Of a stretch of DNA of 42,055 nucleotides, positions 8,328-15,521 are shown piece after piece. This stretch comes from Clostridia bacterium (GTDB lineage: Bacteria; Bacillota; Clostridia; Oscillospirales; CAG-272). The translations under genes and the position numbers were made by a program. The DNA lies in contig JAFVOP010000009.1 of the NCBI GenBank assembly GCA_017505745.1, positions 1-42,055 of the forward strand, written 5' to 3'. Numbering within the stretch: the stretch's first letter is position 1; each line of letters starts with the position of its first letter. The notes below the pieces were generated by a model. That model was not told where the DNA came from. It did no database searches and saw only the letters and a list, made by a program, of their open reading frames with translations.

Positions 8328-8594
8328 TTACTTGCCCATTGCGTTGAGCTTTTTGGTAAACTGGCTCTTCTTGTGAGCTGCGGCATTCTTATGGATGATT
8401 CCGTAAGCTGCTGCCTGGTCAACCTTCTTAACGGCTGCCTTGTAAGCGGCCTGTGCAGCTGCCATATCGCCGGAAGCCAAAGCTGCCTCGTACTTCTTCA
8501 TCTCGGTCTTCAAAGCGGTACGGTGCATTTTGTTCTGCAGAGTTTTGGTTTCGATAACCTTTACTCTCTTTTTTGCGGATTTGATATTCGGCAT
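8328..8594 (-). CDS. rpsT: 30S ribosomal protein S20
   Basis: An 88-aa basic helical protein with the S20 signature: MPNIKSAKKRVKVIETK at the N-terminus, then alternating Ala/Lys helices (ASGDMAAAQAAYKAAVKKVD) and a HKNAAAHKKSQFTKKLN C-terminus. It binds 16S rRNA early in small-subunit assembly. The ATG at 8594 is chosen because GGGAGG lies 8 nt upstream; an in-frame GTG at 8603 overlaps that ribosome site. It is a single-gene unit with its own promoter (8684-8712) and terminator (8245-8278). Leaderless pairing with other genes is not seen. Confidence 0.96.
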   Translation of the reverse strand: MPNIKSAKKRVKVIETKTLQNKMHRTALKTEMKKYEAALASGDMAAAQAAYKAAVKKVDQAAAYGIIHKNAAAHKKSQFTKKLNAMGK

Positions 8595-8683
8595 GTTGTT
8601 CACCTCCCTTAATTTTTTAAAAAATCATACTTGAAAAGCAGCGCCTGAGAGGGTGCGCACAGCTTTTATCCATATACCCGTAT

Positions 8684-8712
8684 ATTCTATCACAGTTTGC
8701 AAAAAATTGCAA
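8684..8712 (-). promoter_or_regulatory. Promoter of rpsT
   Basis: Minus strand TTGCAA (8712-8707), 17 nt, TAGAAT (8689-8684). The leader of about 85 nt before the ATG could hold regulatory structure, but none was clear. Confidence 0.7.
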
Positions 8713-8749
8713 GTGTTTTTTCAAAAAAAGTTTTATTTTTTTTGAGAGA

Positions 8750-9826
8750 TCAGAAGCTGACGTCGGCAGCCACCTGATACAGCTCGCGAATCTCTGCCTG
8801 TCTCTTTTCCACAATGGCCTTCATTTCTTCAATCTGCTCGGGAGTAAAGGCATCCAGGTCCCCGGGCTGGAGCTTGTTTTTGTACATCCGGTCTACGATC
8901 AGTGCAAACGAGATATCCACGGTGCTGATCTGATTATCGATCAAAGACATGGTCAGATTGCTCTTTCCTTCCACCAGCTGCTCCACCGCCTTTACCGCCA
9001 TTGCAGTTGCAATCGAACGGTCTCTCATCGTGGGATCGCCGCCGCGAACCGCATGCGCCACGCGCATGAACTTACATTCCACGCCGGTTTCGTCCTGAAT
9101 CTTATTACGAAGCGTCTGCGAATAGGGTGAGCCATCGGGATTCACCATACCCTCGGCCACGATCACGATCATGCCGCGCTTGCCTGCCGCGCGGAGAGTC
9201 TTGATCTTCTCAATAGCGGCCGCTTCATCAAAGGGAACCTCGGGAACAGCCACCGCAACGGCGCCGCAAGCAATGGCCGAATACAGCGCGATCTGGCCGC
9301 AGTGACGGCCCATCACCTCAACTACATTCAATCTTGCATGGGATTCGCAGGTATCGCGCAATTTGTCGATGATCGTTACCATGGTATTCACGGCAGTATC
9401 AAATCCGATGGTGTAATCGGTTGCCGTGATATCATTGTCGATCGTACCGGGCAGACCAATGGAAGGAATGCCGCGCAGAGTCATATCGGTAGCACCGCGG
9501 AAGGTTCCGTCGCCGCCGATACAGATCAATGCATCGATCGCATTCTTCTTACAAGTCTCAATGGCTTTTGCCATACCCTCTTCGGTTTTGAACTCGGGGC
9601 AACGACTGGAATACAGAACCGTACCGCCGCGGCTTACAATACCGCTCACGCTCTGATTGGTCAGAGGGATCAGATCACCCTCAATGAGGCCGGCGTAACC
9701 GCCAACCACACCAACCACCTCAATGCCCATCGAAAGCGCCTTGTTTACAACTGCCTTCACACAAGCATTCATACCGGGAGCATCCCCGCCCGAAGTCAAA
9801 ATACCGATTTTTCTAAAAGTTGCCAT
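8750..9826 (-). CDS. pfkA: ATP-dependent 6-phosphofructokinase
   Basis: A 358-aa glycolytic enzyme that phosphorylates fructose-6-phosphate. Visible motifs are GILTSGGDAPGMN (8-20), GGDGTFRGA (104-112), PGTIDND (126-132, with the catalytic aspartates), MGRHCG and RGGDPTMRDR. Glycine rather than Asp in GGDG, and Gly rather than Lys in PGTIDND, indicate ATP rather than pyrophosphate as donor. It is about 35 residues longer than the classical 320-aa form, mainly at the C-terminus. The ATG at 9826 begins the conserved sequence; a further in-frame ATG at 9880 lies too close to the promoter to have a ribosome site. The ribosome site AAAGG is 11 nt upstream. A 19-bp palindrome (9847-9865) lies in the leader. 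Confidence 0.95.
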   Translation of the reverse strand: MATFRKIGILTSGGDAPGMNACVKAVVNKALSMGIEVVGVVGGYAGLIEGDLIPLTNQSVSGIVSRGGTVLYSSRCPEFKTEEGMAKAIETCKKNAIDALICIGGDGTFRGATDMTLRGIPSIGLPGTIDNDITATDYTIGFDTAVNTMVTIIDKLRDTCESHARLNVVEVMGRHCGQIALYSAIACGAVAVAVPEVPFDEAAAIEKIKTLRAAGKRGMIVIVAEGMVNPDGSPYSQTLRNKIQDETGVECKFMRVAHAVRGGDPTMRDRSIATAMAVKAVEQLVEGKSNLTMSLIDNQISTVDISFALIVDRMYKNKLQPGDLDAFTPEQIEEMKAIVEKRQAEIRELYQVAADVSF

Positions 9827-9846
9827 GATAAATCCGACCTTTCCAT

Positions 9847-9865
9847 TTTTCTCACCGTGAGAAAA
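9847..9865. promoter_or_regulatory. Operator-like palindrome in the pfkA leader
   Basis: TTTTCTCACcGTGAGAAAA: two perfect 9-bp arms around one base, between the promoter (-10 at 9894-9889) and the pfkA start. A near-perfect palindrome with almost no loop is more like a repressor site than an RNA hairpin. Confidence 0.5.
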
Positions 9866-9888
9866 GACCTTTTTTTCCATACCTATAT

Positions 9889-9917
9889 ATTCTAATATAT
9901 TTTTGTCAGGAAATCAA
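9889..9917 (-). promoter_or_regulatory. Promoter of pfkA
   Basis: Minus strand TTGATT (9917-9912), 17 nt, TAGAAT (9894-9889). Confidence 0.65.
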
Positions 9918-9987
9918 GATGTTATGCGAAATTTCTTCAAAAAAATTGTTAAAAAAATACCAAAGCGGCAATTCCGACAACCCAAAA

Positions 9988-12087
9988 TTACTCTTTTCGA
10001 CACAACGCCCGATGTGCTCGCAGAAGCGCCACGCATGCGAAGGAGGCAAACCCATGATCCTTGCTTCCCTTCTCCTGTCGGTACTCCCAAAGGGTTCCCG
10101 TTTCGGCCTCCATACAACCGAAAAAGTCCGCAATGTCACGCAGCACCAAACGGTATTCCTCCAGCTTCAGTAATACCTCCAGGCGCAGGTACGCGCCGAT
10201 GAAGGCGTTGATGGGATGAATCTCGGGGTGGCTCTTACGGTCCGCGCCAAACACGTTGTAAATAAGATCCCTCAAGTATGCATACGTTTGATCCCGCAGA
10301 TCCACGTCTCCAAACAGGATCGCGTAATACTGCCCTGCCTCCGAGCAATCCTCGGGACAAACCACCAGCTCCCCGGTCTTCTCCTCGCGCACCGCGTGAT
10401 CCAAAAACACCTTGCCGTTAAAGGACTGGCGCACCGTTTCACTCTTCACGGCACAGCTTTTCTCCAAAAGCGACGGGTCTCCGTATAAGCGGTACACTGC
10501 CTCCAGGGCCGCTGCATACAGGAAGTTTGTAGGGTAATTGACGTCCATCGTCCAGTCATTTGCGCGGCTCCATTCCACAAAATTAAAGGACGGAAGCCGT
10601 TCAAGCAGACCATCTGAATTTTCATATTCGGCATACAGCGCCAAAAGTCCCTCAATGGAAGGGCGAAACAGCTCCGCCTCCTCCCGGTGCCCCCGTTGAT
10701 TGACGTATTGCTCTACCTCCAGGATATACCACATCGTCCACTGGGGAATAAACCGATCGGTATGATGCTCCGAGGGATACCGCATCGGCAATGCGCCCTT
10801 TGGGTACTCTCCCCGATTTTGATACAGCCGATAATTTTGGAGGAAGGCGTCCTCCACACGGGTCTCACCAAACAGCGCGTATTCGGTTTGCGCCGTAAAA
10901 TAGGAGTCGCACAGCCATCCCGCGCGTTCCCGGGAGGGACAGTCCATAAAAATATCCAAGGCATTGTGCGCAAACGTCCGAACACCGCCCCGATAGACCG
11001 CGTTGAGTGTTTCATCCCCGAAATCGGGATATTCCACCTCGCGGATATCATGCGCAAAATTCTTGATGCCAACCCGATGCAAGGTAATACGTCCGCTTTT
11101 CACCGCCACGATCAGCGTTTTCATCACGTAGGGCTCCATCGACGTCAGCTCCATCGGTTTCCCCGCGGGAAGCAGATACTCCAGTACATTGTGGGCGTGG
11201 ATATTGGTAAATGTAAAGTGATCGGCCGAACCGGCTTCACTAAAGGCCACTACTACGTCACACTCCCTGTCGGCAAGTGCCGAAAGCAACACGAAGCCGG
11301 TTTCGATCCTTCCAAAATCAAAGATCGCGTATTCCCCTTCCCCAAGGGAAACAGGAAGCATCTCCGCATCTTCGGTTTTGGTTTGCACATGCCGCTGGAT
11401 CCATTCGTACGGGAAATGCGTGATCTCCTCGCGCGCATAGCGTGAAGGTGCGGACGGATCGGAATAGAACTCCGTATGGTACGAAAGCGTTTCATCAAAG
11501 GTAAGCCTTCCGCGCGAGCCGATGCTGCGGAGCCAAATATCCTCATAATGCGGATAGGGTGCCAGGCGGTCAAGGACCGTGAGTCCAAGATCCAGCGTCT
11601 CGCACTCCACGGGCACGGATCTGTCCTCCAAATAATGTCCCTTTCGAAAATCCCACACCTCGTTGAAATGCCGCTGGCTGGAATAGCGCTCCACCGAAAG
11701 GCATTTGCTGCTTGGAAGATAGGCCTGAAAATCACGCCCCGTAGCAAGGAGCACTTGATCCCCGCGGCAAAGCTCGGCCTGAAGAAACGATTCCTGACGT
11801 ACCGTTGCGCCCCCAAAGGTATAATAGCCAACCACGGCGATCAGAATTTCATTCTGCCCGTCACCGTACGCATCCAAAGAAATCACGTCCTCCCGCGCAT
11901 ATCCCTTGGCAGTACGCGCCGGTCCGCGCGCAACAAAGCTTCCGTTCACATAAAGCTGATAAAAAGTGGAAGCTGCAATATGGATCTCTGCCCCTTGGAG
12001 AGAACCCACCGTTGCGCGAAAGCAACAAAAGGAATGCAGATCCTTGCTTTTTCCAACCGGATAGACCGGCATTGCTAATTGAAACAT
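9988..12087 (-). CDS. GH78-like alpha-L-rhamnosidase family protein
   Basis: A 699-aa protein. The N-terminal part (about 1-350) is beta-rich with ASTFYQLYVNGSFVARGPAR, the typical carbohydrate-binding sandwich that precedes GH78 catalytic domains. The C-terminal half looks like an (alpha/alpha)6 barrel, with the hallmark DIFMDCPSRERAGWLCDSY near 378-396 (DCPxRxxxGW type, candidate acid residues) and WTMDVNYPTNFLYAAAL further on. GH78 enzymes release L-rhamnose, but the substrate cannot be predicted. No signal peptide is seen, suggesting action on imported oligosaccharides. ATG at 12087 is preceded by GGGAGG at 4 nt; the upstream in-frame TTG overlaps the ribosome site. No sugar transporter lies beside it. 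Confidence 0.78.
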   Translation of the reverse strand: MFQLAMPVYPVGKSKDLHSFCCFRATVGSLQGAEIHIAASTFYQLYVNGSFVARGPARTAKGYAREDVISLDAYGDGQNEILIAVVGYYTFGGATVRQESFLQAELCRGDQVLLATGRDFQAYLPSSKCLSVERYSSQRHFNEVWDFRKGHYLEDRSVPVECETLDLGLTVLDRLAPYPHYEDIWLRSIGSRGRLTFDETLSYHTEFYSDPSAPSRYAREEITHFPYEWIQRHVQTKTEDAEMLPVSLGEGEYAIFDFGRIETGFVLLSALADRECDVVVAFSEAGSADHFTFTNIHAHNVLEYLLPAGKPMELTSMEPYVMKTLIVAVKSGRITLHRVGIKNFAHDIREVEYPDFGDETLNAVYRGGVRTFAHNALDIFMDCPSRERAGWLCDSYFTAQTEYALFGETRVEDAFLQNYRLYQNRGEYPKGALPMRYPSEHHTDRFIPQWTMWYILEVEQYVNQRGHREEAELFRPSIEGLLALYAEYENSDGLLERLPSFNFVEWSRANDWTMDVNYPTNFLYAAALEAVYRLYGDPSLLEKSCAVKSETVRQSFNGKVFLDHAVREEKTGELVVCPEDCSEAGQYYAILFGDVDLRDQTYAYLRDLIYNVFGADRKSHPEIHPINAFIGAYLRLEVLLKLEEYRLVLRDIADFFGCMEAETGTLWEYRQEKGSKDHGFASFACVALLRAHRALCRKE

Positions 12088-12109
12088 ACTTCCTCCCAAT
12101 CAATTGAAA

Positions 12110-12115
12110 ATTATA
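12110..12115 (-). promoter_or_regulatory. -10 element of the GH78-like gene
   Basis: Minus strand TATAAT 22 bp before the ATG; the best -35 candidates (TTGTTG at 18 nt or TTGGAG at 15 nt) are weak. Confidence 0.5.
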
Positions 12116-12135
12116 CGGAATTGCAGGTAGCTCCA

Positions 12136-12169
12136 ACAAAAAGAGGTAACCCGGTGGGCTACCTCTTTT
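12136..12169 (-). terminator. Intrinsic terminator of the CofE-like gene
   Basis: A 13-14 bp stem (AAAGAGGTA.CCC / GGG.TACCTCTTT, one mismatch) with a GGT/ACC loop, followed on the minus strand by five T residues. Confidence 0.88.
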
Positions 12170-12181
12170 GAACCGCTTGAA

Positions 12182-13384
12182 TCAGTTCGTATAGTTATCG
12201 AAATAACCCTGTACCAAAACCACAGGGGTTCCCTTGTCGCCGGAGCCACTGGTCAGGTCGCAAAGCGAGCCGATCAGGTCGGTGATCTGACGGGGCGTGG
12301 TGCCCTGTGCAGCCATGTTTCCAACCAGCGAGCCGTTCTTTGCGCGAATGCTCTCGGAAATTGCCTTTTTCAGAGCCTCTCCGCTAAGATCCTTGAAATC
12401 ATTATCGGCAAGATATTTCAGCTTGAGCTCGTTGGGCGTTCCCACCAGGCCGTCGGTAAATGCGGGAGACACCACCGGGTCGGCAAGCTCCCAGATCTTG
12501 CCCTTCGGATCCTTAAAGGCGCCGTCGCCGTAGACCATAACCTCCACGTGCTTGCCGGTTGCCCGAAGCATCCGCTCCTGGATATCGAACACCAACGCGG
12601 TGCATTCCCGCGGGAAGAGCTTTACGGTATCCTCGTTGGATTTGTTAGAGCCCAACAGGCCGTATTTTTCATTGCAACCGCTTCCGTTGATGGGAGAGGT
12701 GAGGATATCGTCCAGGCCGCACACAACCTTTGCGCCCGCAGCCTTGAGGATGCGCTTGGTGCGCGCACGGGTGTGAATATCGCAAGTCAAAACGCAGTCG
12801 GTGTAATCGAGGATCGCCTTGGGCTGATTTGCAAAGATGATCTCCACCTCGGTACCAACCGAACGGATCAGATCCGCATAGTATTCCACATAGTCCACGC
12901 CGGTAAATTCCAGCTTGGTATCGTTGCCAAACAGCTCACGGTAGCGAGCAAGCGTCAAAACGTCGCTGTAAGGATTTACGCCGGCCTCGTCGAGCTGATC
13001 GAGCGAGATCATCGAGTTTCCAACCTCGTCGGAAGGATAGCTGAACATCAAAACGATCTTCTTCGCCCCCTTGGCGATTCCGCGCAGGCAGATCGCAAAG
13101 CGGTTACGCGAAAAGATGGGGAAAATGACACCGACCGTGCCACCGCCCAGCTTGTTTTTTACGTCCTGTGCAATCGCGTCCACCGAGGCGTAATTGCCCT
13201 GCGCACGCGCCACGATCGATTCGGTGAGCGAAATAACGTCGCGGTCACGAATCTCAAAGCCTTCGATCTCCGCAGCTTCCAACACACTGTTGGTAACGAT
13301 AGTGGCGAGGTCGTCCCCCTCGCGGATGATGGGGCAACGAATGCCTCTCGACACCGTACCAACTCTACGTTCTTTCTTTTCCAT
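12182..13384 (-). CDS. CofE-like F420-0:L-glutamate ligase family protein
   Basis: A 400-aa protein similar to the F420-0:gamma-glutamyl ligase (CofE) family: GIRCPIIREGDDL at the N-terminus, VISLTESIVARAQGNY, GVIFPIFSRNRFAICLRGIAKG, and a long C-terminal part with GSGCNEKYGLLGSNKSN and VMVYGDGAFKDP. CofE adds glutamates to coenzyme F420, but members in Clostridia without other F420 genes are likely to ligate glutamate to some other acceptor. No F420 gene is seen here. It is longer than archaeal CofE (about 250 aa), so it belongs to the extended form. The ATG at 13384 starts the conserved region; its ribosome site is weak (GAGAAAACA). Leader of about 90 nt. Confidence 0.8.
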   Translation of the reverse strand: MEKKERRVGTVSRGIRCPIIREGDDLATIVTNSVLEAAEIEGFEIRDRDVISLTESIVARAQGNYASVDAIAQDVKNKLGGGTVGVIFPIFSRNRFAICLRGIAKGAKKIVLMFSYPSDEVGNSMISLDQLDEAGVNPYSDVLTLARYRELFGNDTKLEFTGVDYVEYYADLIRSVGTEVEIIFANQPKAILDYTDCVLTCDIHTRARTKRILKAAGAKVVCGLDDILTSPINGSGCNEKYGLLGSNKSNEDTVKLFPRECTALVFDIQERMLRATGKHVEVMVYGDGAFKDPKGKIWELADPVVSPAFTDGLVGTPNELKLKYLADNDFKDLSGEALKKAISESIRAKNGSLVGNMAAQGTTPRQITDLIGSLCDLTSGSGDKGTPVVLVQGYFDNYTN

Positions 13385-13483
13385 TGTTTTCTCAAACCCT
13401 TTCTTTCCCGCGCGGAGCAAGCCGGAATGGTCACAACGGATCCGCCGCGAGACGCAAATAAAGAAATGTCGTATTACTTATAT

Positions 13484-13512
13484 ATTATACCCCGATTTGG
13501 AGCCGTTGTCAA
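13484..13512 (-). promoter_or_regulatory. Consensus sigma-A promoter of the CofE-like gene
   Basis: Minus strand TTGACA (13512-13507), 17 nt, TATAAT (13489-13484). Confidence 0.9.
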
Positions 13513-13570
13513 TAAAAAGTGAAAAAGATACCCAAAAAATATTCCCAAAATTCGCAAAAAAACGAGGGGC

Positions 13571-14155
13571 TTATCGGTGAGAATGATACAAATTTCGCCA
13601 CGCCTCTACCGACTCGGCAACGCTTTTGCTCGAATCAATCACAATCAAGTTTCCCATTTCCCGCATGTGCGCCTCCGAGAAATCCTTTTGGTCGGCCAAA
13701 AAGCGGCGGCAGACCTCGGCATAGTCGGGAGTAGCCTGCCTGGATTCGCGCTCGATGTAGCGCAACAGCCGGGTCTTATCGTCGGCCTCCAGATAGACCA
13801 CCGACACCGTTTCGGCGCCGTAATGCCGCGTCAGGCTTTTCGCGCCCTCCAGCGTGTTGATGAGAATATAATCCTTGCCCTCTTCCAGCTCAAATTGCAG
13901 CGTGAAATACACCCAAAGCCCTTGGGTGGTGTGGTATTCGCGTTTTTCGATCACCCGTCCCGCAGCCTCAAATGCGGCCAGCTCGTCAAAGCTGACGAAA
14001 TGGTAATCCACGCCGTTGCGCTCTCCCACCCGTTGCGGACGCGTGGTATAGGGCACGATCGGGATCAGCGAATCGGGCCGCTCGGCCAGGATCTCCCGAT
14101 ACACGGTGTCCTTTCCCGAGGCGCTTTTTCCAACGATGCAATAAATTCTGCTCAC
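13571..14155 (-). CDS. Guanylate kinase-like P-loop protein
   Basis: A 194-aa protein with a Walker A motif GKSASGKDT (9-17) close to the N-terminus and the guanylate-kinase GMP-binding pattern YTTRPQRVGERNGVDYHFVS. The following segment reads REYHTTQGLWVYFT instead of the canonical GNYYGTP-type loop, so it is a divergent relative rather than the housekeeping Gmk. The proposed start is GTG at 14155 with GGAG about 10 nt upstream; a longer frame to 14347 is excluded because the promoter (14246-14274) lies inside it. The substrate is unknown; a nucleoside-monophosphate kinase is likely. Confidence 0.8.
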   Translation of the reverse strand: MSRIYCIVGKSASGKDTVYREILAERPDSLIPIVPYTTRPQRVGERNGVDYHFVSFDELAAFEAAGRVIEKREYHTTQGLWVYFTLQFELEEGKDYILINTLEGAKSLTRHYGAETVSVVYLEADDKTRLLRYIERESRQATPDYAEVCRRFLADQKDFSEAHMREMGNLIVIDSSKSVAESVEAWRNLYHSHR

Positions 14156-14214
14156 GATCTTTTCTCCGTCCGTAAATTGAAGCAAAGCGAGAAAAAAGGC
14201 CTCTCCAACGCCAT
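14152..14214 (-). CDS. Possible 20-codon leader peptide before the kinase-like gene
   Basis: ATG at 14214 opens MALERPFFSLCFNLRTEKRS, whose TGA (14154-14152) overlaps the GTG start of the kinase-like gene (GTGA). This is the geometry of translational coupling. The ribosome site before it is poor (GAGG one base from the ATG), so it may be chance. Confidence 0.25.
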   Translation of the reverse strand: MALERPFFSLCFNLRTEKRS

Positions 14215-14245
14215 GCCTCGGGGAGGGCTCGCTCCGTCCAATATC

Positions 14246-14274
14246 ATTATAGCATACTTCCAAAAAATTGTCAA
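14246..14274 (-). promoter_or_regulatory. Consensus sigma-A promoter of the kinase-like gene
   Basis: Minus strand TTGACA (14274-14269), 17 nt, TATAAT (14251-14246). The leader is about 85 nt. Confidence 0.9.
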
Positions 14275-14323
14275 GAAAAGACAAACTTCGGAGGTAGATT
14301 TTTTTGGCAAAAGACAAAAAAGA

Positions 14324-14349
14324 AGGTGCAGATAAAAAAGTCTGCACCT
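14324..14349 (-). terminator. Intrinsic terminator of the RHH-SLOG operon
   Basis: A 9-bp stem AGGTGCAGA / TCTGCACCT with an 8-nt loop, followed on the minus strand by TCTTTTTTGTCTTTT. Confidence 0.85.
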
Positions 14350-14455
14350 ATATCTGCAAACGCCGCAATTAAGTGAAAGGGTGGCTGAAATTGTAGTCGG
14401 TTCAACTTTTTGCATTGCTTTTACAATGTTGCGAACTACGCTGCTACAAGTTGCT

Positions 14456-14517
14456 CACCGGAGAAACGGTGTGTTGGCGTTGCGGATACCAAGGGTATCA
14501 CCGTGCATTTTGCACGG
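14456..14517. other. Three adjacent short hairpins in the 3' region of the SLOG gene
   Basis: The gene-free stretch 14350-14534 holds CACCG-GAGAAA-CGGTG (14456-14471), GATACC-AAG-GGTATC (14485-14499) and CCGTGCA-TTT-TGCACGG (14501-14517). They lie between the SLOG stop codon and the terminator at 14324-14349, hence in the 3' untranslated region of that mRNA. On the plus strand the third hairpin is followed by ATTTT. Their role is unknown. Confidence 0.5.
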
Positions 14518-14534
14518 ATTTTAGAGGACGCAGC

Positions 14535-14984
14535 TCAAAGGTCAGCCAAATTGAAAATTGGCTTCCCCTTTTGCTTGGCACATTTATACATTTGATATGC
14601 ACCGCCCCAAGTGCGATTTACATAGACAATCATCAAATCGGCCTTTTCCGCCATATATCTGTTGCGATATACAAGTGCATATTTAGGTGGCTTGTCTTCG
14701 ATGGGGGGATAAAGAATCGCATCGTATTGGTTTTTTTGCTCTTCCAAACACTTTTTTTGATATGCGGCAGTTATATAAGGCGTTACAAAAACCAACGAAA
14801 CCTTTGGATTTACTTTTTGATATTTTTTGCAACAAGTATACGCAAAGCGGTCAAATGCGCCATAGCCGCCCAAATACAAATCGGCAGACCCGTCTCCGAT
14901 TTTGTCTTCCAAAACCACCAAGAAACGGCGCTCGTACTCTTTCGTCGACACAAAGTCTGCATGTCCGCAAAATGTGATTATCAT
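14535..14984 (-). CDS. SLOG-family nucleotide-binding-like protein
   Basis: A 149-aa protein beginning MIITFCGHADF, then LYLGGYGAFDRFAYTCCKKY, VSLVFVTPYI and a final ADLMIVYVNRTWGGAYQMYKCAKQKGKPIFNL. This order of short beta strands and a glycine loop is that of the SLOG superfamily (YpsA/LOG-like Rossmann fold), which binds nucleotides or ADP-ribose-like ligands. Its start overlaps the stop of the ribbon-helix-helix gene (ATGA), so they are translated together. Partners of this sort occur in stress and toxin-antitoxin-like settings; no effector activity can be read from the sequence. Confidence 0.75.
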   Translation of the reverse strand: MIITFCGHADFVSTKEYERRFLVVLEDKIGDGSADLYLGGYGAFDRFAYTCCKKYQKVNPKVSLVFVTPYITAAYQKKCLEEQKNQYDAILYPPIEDKPPKYALVYRNRYMAEKADLMIVYVNRTWGGAYQMYKCAKQKGKPIFNLADL

Positions 14985-15160
14985 GATTCGAAATCGGATT
15001 TTGAAGATTGAATATTCTCAAGTGCATAATCACAGCATTGAATAATAAGACTATTCAACGACACTTGCGCCTCTTGTGCAAGGCTTTCAAGTTTTTGAAC
15101 AAGCTCCACCGGCATCCGAAATGTTTTATTGATATATTGCGGCTTTTTTACACTAAACAT
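14981..15160 (-). CDS. Ribbon-helix-helix DNA-binding protein
   Basis: A 59-aa protein: QYINKTFRMPVELVQKLESLA forms the strand and first helix, VSLNSLIIQCCDYALEN the second. It is the likely transcriptional regulator of its own operon with the SLOG gene, to which it is fused by an ATGA overlap. The ATG at 15160 has GGAG 8 nt upstream; the in-frame GTG at 15169 overlaps that site. Inverted ATATTTTACAATATT-type sites lie just upstream (15180-15195, 15236-15248), the expected place for autoregulation. Confidence 0.82.
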   Translation of the reverse strand: MFSVKKPQYINKTFRMPVELVQKLESLAQEAQVSLNSLIIQCCDYALENIQSSKSDFES

Positions 15161-15179
15161 AATAACCACTCCTCACACC

Positions 15180-15248
15180 AATATTTTACAATATTCGACA
15201 CAAAAATAAAACACCTTATTTTTGCACTTGTTTTTGTATTGTAAATAT
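15180..15248. promoter_or_regulatory. Putative operator pair upstream of the RHH-SLOG operon
   Basis: AATATT-TTAC-AATATT (15180-15195) overlaps a TAAAAT -10-like element (minus strand), and a related motif in the opposite orientation, GTATTGTAAATAT (reverse complement ATATTTACAATAC), lies at 15236-15248. RHH proteins usually bind such short repeated palindromes in their own promoters. The binding itself is inferred. Confidence 0.45.
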
Positions 15249-15291
15249 CTCGTATTATTTGCGGCGATTCAATAAGTATCTACTATCATTC

Positions 15292-15329
15292 AAAAACAAA
15301 AAAGTGCGCGCAACCGAGGTCACACGCAC
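15292..15329 (-). terminator. Intrinsic terminator of the structured RNA
   Basis: A 12-bp stem with several G-U pairs (GTGCGCGCAACC, 15304-15315, with GGTCACACGCAC, 15318-15329), followed on the minus strand by TTTTTTGTTTTT. Confidence 0.85.
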
Positions 15330-15516
15330 CGAAAAATGCAAACCCCGATTGTTGCTACACAAAACTTAACAAGCTCACAGGAAGTCCTGCTCATCCGTCA
15401 AGTGGAATTTGCATTTTTGCCAAATTCATGATTGACGGATATGCACGGCAATAAAACTCTCTATAAAAATATAGAGAGGCTTCTCACAGAGCTTGTTATC
15501 AAAATTTTGTGTAGCA
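15298..15516 (-). ncRNA. Candidate independently transcribed structured RNA, about 220 nt
   Basis: A consensus promoter (15522-15550) points leftward into a stretch with no credible reading frame, and an intrinsic terminator closes it. The minus-strand RNA folds as a four-helix junction. The closing helix pairs 15505-15517 with 15352-15364 (13 bp) and 15489-15497 with 15368-15376 (9 bp). Inside are a perfect 9-bp hairpin with an AAAA/UUUU loop (15457-15478), a 9-bp plus 6-bp hairpin (15393-15440) and a small hairpin (15378-15389). The apical loop of the second hairpin (15408-15418) is exactly complementary over 11 nt to the single-stranded tail (15332-15342), a possible pseudoknot. Length and long closing stem would also fit 6S RNA or the raiA-motif RNA; I cannot decide between these and a new class. 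Confidence 0.75.
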
Positions 15517-15521
15517 AGTAT

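Noticed and set aside
8700-8749. A/T-rich inverted repeat after pfkA as a terminator
   Set aside because: The stem is only A-T pairs (TCAAAAAAA / TTTTTTTGA) and is not followed by a T-run on the minus strand; too weak to call.
14415-15011. A 198-codon plus-strand frame with several cysteines
   Set aside because: It is the opposite strand of the SLOG gene; the cysteines are not in a metal-binding pattern and no ribosome site precedes it.
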